Positions 59,443 to 64,000 of a stretch of 64,000 nt of DNA are shown one piece after another. Source of the stretch: Isoetes taiwanensis (lineage: Eukaryota; Streptophyta; Lycopodiopsida; Isoetales; Isoetaceae). Position 1 is the first letter of the stretch. Each line of letters begins with the position of its first letter. The stretch spans positions 7,227,172 through 7,291,171 of the forward strand of contig JAJEKV010000059.1 in the NCBI GenBank assembly GCA_021234155.1, read 5' to 3'. Under the pieces are notes generated by a model. It did no database searches. It was not told where the DNA came from and saw nothing but the letters and a program-made list of their open reading frames with translations. The position numbers and the translations under genes are program-made.

Positions 59443-60690
59443 ATGGCCCGAACCAAACAGATCGCGAAGGAAGCTGCCGCCAGCGAAAACCACCAGCCAC
59501 CGACAGAGATCATTCGGAAGATGCTGCGTGAGAGGCTCGCAAGAGGGTCGTCACGGACGAAGAGCAAGACACCTCCGATTTGATCGATGTCTTCAACCAG
59601 CAGGTGGAGGAGGACGAGGCCACATCTCCAAACTCCATGGACGATTTAGACGAGGGAGGTGTATGAGGAGATAGAGAGGGAGATCCGGCAAATAGAACAA
59701 GCACTATCTCGGACAAGACCCACGGAAATCCTCGAAGCGTGATGAGCAAGTGATCGCCCCGAGCCAACGGAGGTAAAGCAGACCTTAGAAGATTCATCGT
59801 GAAGTACGAGCACGGCAGTAAAGAGAAGGGAAGACAAAAAAGAGGAAAAGGGAGGAAGAGGAACAAAAGGCAAAGAGAAGAAAAGAAGAAAAAAAGAAAG
59901 GGAAGTTCGTGGTCGGGATAAGGAGAACGTAAGGATCGCCTACGAGGGAAGAGGCCAAAACCCAAATATTATCATTAAGGAGCGGCAACCCCGACGAACC
60001 CCCAAACCCTTCCGACGACTCTTCCGATGAAGACTTCAACCCTAACGCGGTGGAAGCTCTTCCAAGCACCCAGCGACGAAGCAGAAGCACCGAGAGCAAG
60101 CACTGAAAGCAACCCCACCAAGACCAAGGCGCGTAAGCCCCCTGAATAAACCCGGCATGGGATAGAAAAAGAAGCAACCACGACCTGCCCGGGAAGCCCT
60201 GAAGCCACCGAAACCTGTGGTGAAGATTTATGAGAGGAAGATGAGAGAGCACGAGGCCTACATGAAGAAATGGGAGGCCTATAACAAATATTATGAGGAA
60301 AAAAAAAAACAGGTAAGTTCAGTTCGAGGGAGGGGCTGCATCAACGGGCGCAAAGAAACCCTAAGGCCGCCACCACCGGCAAAGGTTCCCAAGCCGCCAC
60401 CCAGAAGCCCGGATAGGAAGGAGGTGGAGAGAAGAGCCGCTAAGGGAGATTAGACACTTCATGAGCGGCCGGTCTCCTAATCCCCCGCCCCTTCGCCTCG
60501 GCTGGTGCGTGAAGTTATGCGAGGCCTATAGAACGGACTTTAGAGTCACGCATCTAGGCAGTTTCTGGGCAATGCAAGAGGCGGCCGAGGCAAAGATAGT
60601 GCAACATTTTGAAGATTCAACAGCCTGCACTATCCACGCCATGGGTAACCTTAATGCGACAAGACATGAGTCTTGCGACCGCATTAAGGA
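59443..60690 (+). pseudogene. Histone H3-like fusion gene, right copy, frameshifted
   Basis: Begins MARTKQIAKE, so the H3-tail match has three changes relative to the left copy (Thr to Ile, Arg to Lys, Lys9 to Glu). The blocks [79 protein letters not shown] follow in the left-copy order but in different frames. The C-terminal histone-fold end is shifted out of frame by small deletions at CG sites near 60660-60690. Total length matches the left copy (about 1.25 kb). Some frameshifts may be sequencing error, but the substitutions in the tail are not explained that way. Confidence 0.87.
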
Positions 60691-60852
60691 GAACGCCCAT
60701 TTAGAAACTTTTTGTTGTAAATAATTAAAAAATTTTGTAATATAGAGCAATTTTGTGTACCTTGATGACATAAACTTGAGTAATTAGAGCAAATTAATAA
60801 GTTTTAGCTTTATTTCAAGTGAAATAGGACATTTGGGAGCCGAGAGACATGA

Positions 60853-60921
60853 TGTTCACATTACCGCGCCTTCGTCAGAAAACAAAAGTTAGGATTGAAG
60901 CGAGGCTTAAGTCGCGGAGAC
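60853..60921 (+). repeat. Hairpin repeat HP-c (right copy)
   Basis: gttcacattaccgcgcc ... gaagcgaggcttaagtcgcggagacc. The position after the H3-like frame is conserved; pairing is partly lost. Confidence 0.65.
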
Positions 60922-61053
60922 CTCGCCCAAACTTGACCAAAACAGCTCCAAATTGACCAAATAAGGGATCGATTCTGCCTAATTTGGTGAGCCCATCACC
61001 CTTACACCATTAGTTTACCCAAATTGGACACCTTTAATCTAAAATGGGACTGA

Positions 61054-61118
61054 TGTCTCACACTGGCCGTCGCGAAAACAAAAAGTTAGGATTGAAGCGA
61101 GCATTAAGCCGTGAGACC
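61054..61118 (+). repeat. Hairpin repeat HP-d (right copy)
   Basis: gtctcacactggccgtcgcg ... gcattaagccgtgagacc. Outer arm remnants gtctcac/gtgagac still pair. It ends 189 bp before the second TATA box, the same distance as in the left copy. Confidence 0.7.
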
Positions 61119-61306
61119 TCTTACCAATTCTCTTCACCGGACTTGTCAAAGTCACCTTCAACCCATCGTGATAGCATCTTTTAGGTAACCTAGCCTTGTT
61201 CAAGCATCTCCTATAGTCCTCAAACTCCTATTTTGACCTCGATAAGTTAGAATTACCCAATCCTAGGAAATTTCCAAGTCATCCAAAAATTAGGGTTTCC
61301 CCTTTT

Positions 61307-61316
61307 CTATAAATAG
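61307..61316 (+). promoter_or_regulatory. TATA box upstream of the pre-gag frame (right copy)
   Basis: ctataaatag, about 114 bp before the ATG at 61430; same decamer and spacing as at 26154-26163. Confidence 0.7.
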
Positions 61317-61429
61317 ACCCGCCACTTTCACATAGCACCTCGCAAATCTGCTCCCCGCCTCTTCTAGCCGATTTCCTAACTCCCCGAGGCTCTTTGCAAC
61401 CATTTGTTACCTTCTTCCGCAATTAATCA

Positions 61430-62930
61430 ATGGCAACTTCTGATTTCGGAGATGGTGCTACGCCACCCTCATCGCCGAGGTCGACGCCGACCAAATCTTC
61501 CAGATTTTCAGGAAGGAGGTAGACGCCCAAGCAACCTTGCACGCGACTCCAAAATTTTATAGTAGAGTCTTGATCGAGTTCCAAGCTAGGGTAGAACCCG
61601 GTAGCTAGTGCAACTCCCTCCTTTGTATAGGATATTTTGTTCCTAGAGGGGCCCTCGCAGGGTAGCATTAGACGATGTCCCTAACATCGCCAAATACTCA
61701 CAAACAAAGCGCACCGCCCGAGCCAATGGTCCTAATCGCCAACAGGGACTGCTTTCTTTCAACACCGCCTCGGCAATCTTTTCTCACCCACCGTACGAAC
61801 ATTGTGGGGAAACCCTATTCCCCATGGACGTGGATCCATTAGCCGTGAAAGCCGAGAACAACGGCTCCTCACACGGTATGAACAGAGCAGGAAGGGAAGG
61901 AAGAAGACCGATGAACAGAACTGGAGGAGGAGGAAGACGATGTTGAGCTCGACCCGCCAGAGGAGCAAATGACAAGCAGAGCCGGGAGTGGCAAGACTTC
62001 GAAAGAAGCCAGACTCTCGAGTCGCTTCACCCCCAAGTTAGGCATCACAAGCCCGGCTCCCATTATCGGCCGGTTGTGAGGAGTTTCTACCCCGAGCGAC
62101 ATTCAAAACCTCCCCGAGTGCAGGGAAAGGAGATTTAATCTGAAGAGTTGCTTTTCGCACCAACTCAAGAACGGATTTGACGCATTTCATCGCCCCGAGG
62201 AGAGTCTGACTTCCCCTCCAAGTAAGGGAAGCCGACACTTACACGGGAGAGTTTACCTCCGACATCCAAGCCTGGCAAACATCAGGCGTGATCATGGAGG
62301 CGCGATTGGGTCAGAACAAGCTACCGACGGAGGAAGAGTTCCTTGCTCTCCGTGAAGATGGGGATCCGGGCTTATGCGACCTCAAACATCCTAACGGCAA
62401 GCTCGGCCCTGTAACCTCCCCCGATAGACAGGCGACCGACCGTGAGGGCTTTCAAGAATAAGGACTACAGGAGCTTCACCACCGCGGGAGGTTGATGATT
62501 TCGAAGCGCATTACGTAGCCGATACCGAAAGTGGTCGAGGATCCATCTCGCAACGACAGTCATTACGCTTATTACCCGCCATTGCTGATGGATGGAAGAA
62601 TAGCGCTATCCACCGCAGTTCACCCCTCGTGAGGCGCAGGAAGGAGTATCGCTGTTGATTGCACTCTCAGATTCTACCAAGATGCACGGGTTGATTCCCT
62701 TAACACCGAAAGCATGCAATCCCGGTGAAAAAGAGCGCAGTAGCACTCGACGCCTTCGACTTCGCCATTATTCCATAAAGGCAAGATCAAGCCGATGTTG
62801 CAGCTTACACCTCCCAACCGTAATAGAAGATTTAGCAAGAGCATTACAGTGGTGGATCTCCAGCCAATGTCTTAGGAACTTGGGCCATTCAAGGGGAACA
62901 GCCCAAGTGAAAAAAGTTCTTGGAGGATAA
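61430..62930 (+). pseudogene. Pre-gag / N-terminal gag region, right copy, frameshifted
   Basis: Starts MATSDFGDG and shares with the left copy the blocks DQIFQIFRKEVDAQATLHA, EFQARVEP, IGYFVPRG and FPMDVDPL. Past the left copy's breakpoint it goes on with an acidic Glu/Asp-rich stretch (about 61910-61970) and frames with no recognisable motif. Frames change several times. It could be a structural gag extension or an accessory protein; nothing in it identifies an enzyme. From about 62935 to 63120 an AT-rich non-coding stretch interrupts, perhaps a small insertion or an intron. Confidence 0.55.
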
Positions 62931-63189
62931 TCCATCTTACCAAGATCAACGTATGTGATTAGCAAAAGGTTGCAAGTTCTTGTATTAGTGTAATATAAAA
63001 TATAAATATAACATTCTCTTTGCACTATAAATGTTTTGTTGATACATTTTGTGTCCCTCAACCATGCCAACAAACATAAATAATGCAAGAAAGCAAGGAA
63101 AACTAACCATGTAGATATGAACCACTTGTGTATGCAAATTTTAGAGGCCTGAGCCGCCAGAGAACTACAATCGCTGGGGAACTTATTGG

Positions 63190-64000
63190 GGAATGAGCCC
63201 GCAGCTGCCATGGCAAGGAACCCGGGCTTGGAAGAGTTTGGACAAATGACTTAAGAAGAAATATCGCAAATGAGGACAGACCTCGAACAGATAAAGGCCC
63301 TATAGCCGCATCGCAAGGAGAGTGCAGGTCTTGCGGTAACGCTCAACCGCCGCAAGCATCAGCTCGAGAACAGGTAGAGACAGGAAGAGGAGCAAGAGAG
63401 GAAGGTCCCCCAGCTTGGACTCCTCCGACTCAAGCTTCGATTCGACCGATTCGGGAGGAAGAAGAAGAGCGAACCAAGTCCGAAAGCGATTTAAAGGCGG
63501 AGGAACCACCCGGAGGGACGACAAAAGGGACACAAGAACCTCCTCGACTACCGGGTTGAAAGCAGACTCCGTGATTGGGAAATGTTTGGAAGGCTGTGAA
63601 GCTCGAAAGCAATTCTCGGCAGAACAAGGTCAGGCATGGAAGCAGAGGCTTGGCTTCGGCGGATGAGGCGAAACTGGCAATGCCTATGGTATGAAGGATA
63701 AGGATAAAGGTGGTGGCAACAAATAACTGAAGGGGAGCAAAAGACGATTTGGTGGAAGGGCTTATGCAAAGGCTCATGGCTTAAGCAGGATGCTTGGTGT
63801 TCAAGAAGTTTGCTAAAGCCTTCAAAGCCTATTACGCTCCAAGAGAGCACAAGTCCAAAAGATGATGCAAAGCCCGGTTTACAGTTGCAAAGAAGGCAAC
63901 AAGTCAAATTTAAATAGTAGGAATTTATGAGGCTAAGGCTGTATGTGCCAAAGTTAGGTGAGAAGCATGCAGTGGAAAGCTACATTGAAGGTCTGAATGA
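63190..64000 (+). pseudogene. Ty3/Gypsy gag (capsid region), partial at window end
   Basis: Frames carry EEISQMRTDLEQIKAL (short coiled coil), a Ser/Asp-rich linker near 63420, then the capsid hallmarks AEAWLRRM (about 63640), WWQQITEGEQKTIWW (about 63705), KKFAKAFKAYYAPREHKSKK (about 63800) and, at the edge, KLGEKHAVESYIEGL. The order and W..I..F..YY pattern fit Ty3/Gypsy gag. Stops and shifts occur. gag supplies the particle shell; the nucleocapsid zinc knuckle and pol would lie outside the window. Confidence 0.75.

Larger units (their letters stand above)
57269..64000 (+). mobile_element. Ty3/Gypsy-like retrotransposon with H3-like gene, right copy; continues past the window
   Basis: Order on the plus strand: LTR (57269-58782), primer site, hairpins b and a, TATA box, H3-like frame (59443-60690), hairpins c and d, TATA box, pre-gag frame (from 61430), gag. 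It matches the left copy in order and spacing but not in the nested CACTA element. Many small indels break its frames. pol and the 3' LTR would lie beyond 64000. Confidence 0.87.

Overview
The window reads as repeat-dense nuclear DNA of a land plant. The evidence is two LTR-element classes primed by initiator methionine tRNA (TGGTATCAGAGC-type sites), a plant-type Copia fragment, a CACTA DNA transposon with a 3-bp target duplication, a plant-like LINE and long AT-rich intergenic stretches. I see no intact ordinary host gene. From memory, the LINE and the decayed 17-21.6 kb gene resemble families abundant in ferns and other seed-free plants; that placement is weak.

Left third (1-25.6 kb): a foldback element, SINE-like repeats with Pol III A and B boxes, a compact LTR element (2741-7902) with two 2.4-kb LTRs around about 300 bp of internal sequence, a LINE 3' fragment (10.6-11.9 kb), a Copia pol fragment (15.3-16.0 kb), a decayed uncharacterised gene broken up by a large CCA/TGTGG microsatellite (16.9-21.6 kb), and a broken FCP1/NIF-type phosphatase-like gene (22.9-24.05 kb).

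Right two thirds (25.6-64 kb): two copies of one Ty3/Gypsy-like retrotransposon family, back to back, with 5' LTRs about 3.2 kb apart. In sense order each copy has a 1.5-kb LTR, a tRNA-iMet primer site, two 66-70-nt hairpin repeats, a TATA box, an ORF for a histone H3-like fusion protein, two more hairpins, a second identical TATA box, and a pre-gag/gag reading frame. In the left copy (minus strand) the H3-like ORF is an uninterrupted 421 codons. It has an exact H3 tail start (ARTKQTARK), about 320 residues of charged and proline-rich linker, and a complete H3 histone fold. In the right copy (plus strand, running off the window) the same ORF is frameshifted. I know of no retrotransposon family described with an H3 histone module upstream of gag; this is the candidate new system.

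The leader of the left copy is split by a CACTA-type element (28376-43524, TSD CTT); the right copy preserves the empty site. The CACTA element has no recognisable transposase. It carries a tandem array of about 1.12-kb units with A/B alternation (12 units, two of them partial). Array, CACTA right end and adjacent retroelement leader/LTR are present a second time (44.48-53.16 kb, 6 units), by tandem segmental duplication or misassembly. The insertion lies between the two leader hairpins, so the TATA box and nearest hairpin stay attached to the H3-like ORF.

A caution for the whole window: near-identical repeat copies differ mainly by small indels and substitutions at CG and CNG positions, while AT-rich stretches are identical. 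This looks like consensus error at methylated cytosines, so some frameshifts in repeat genes may not be real.
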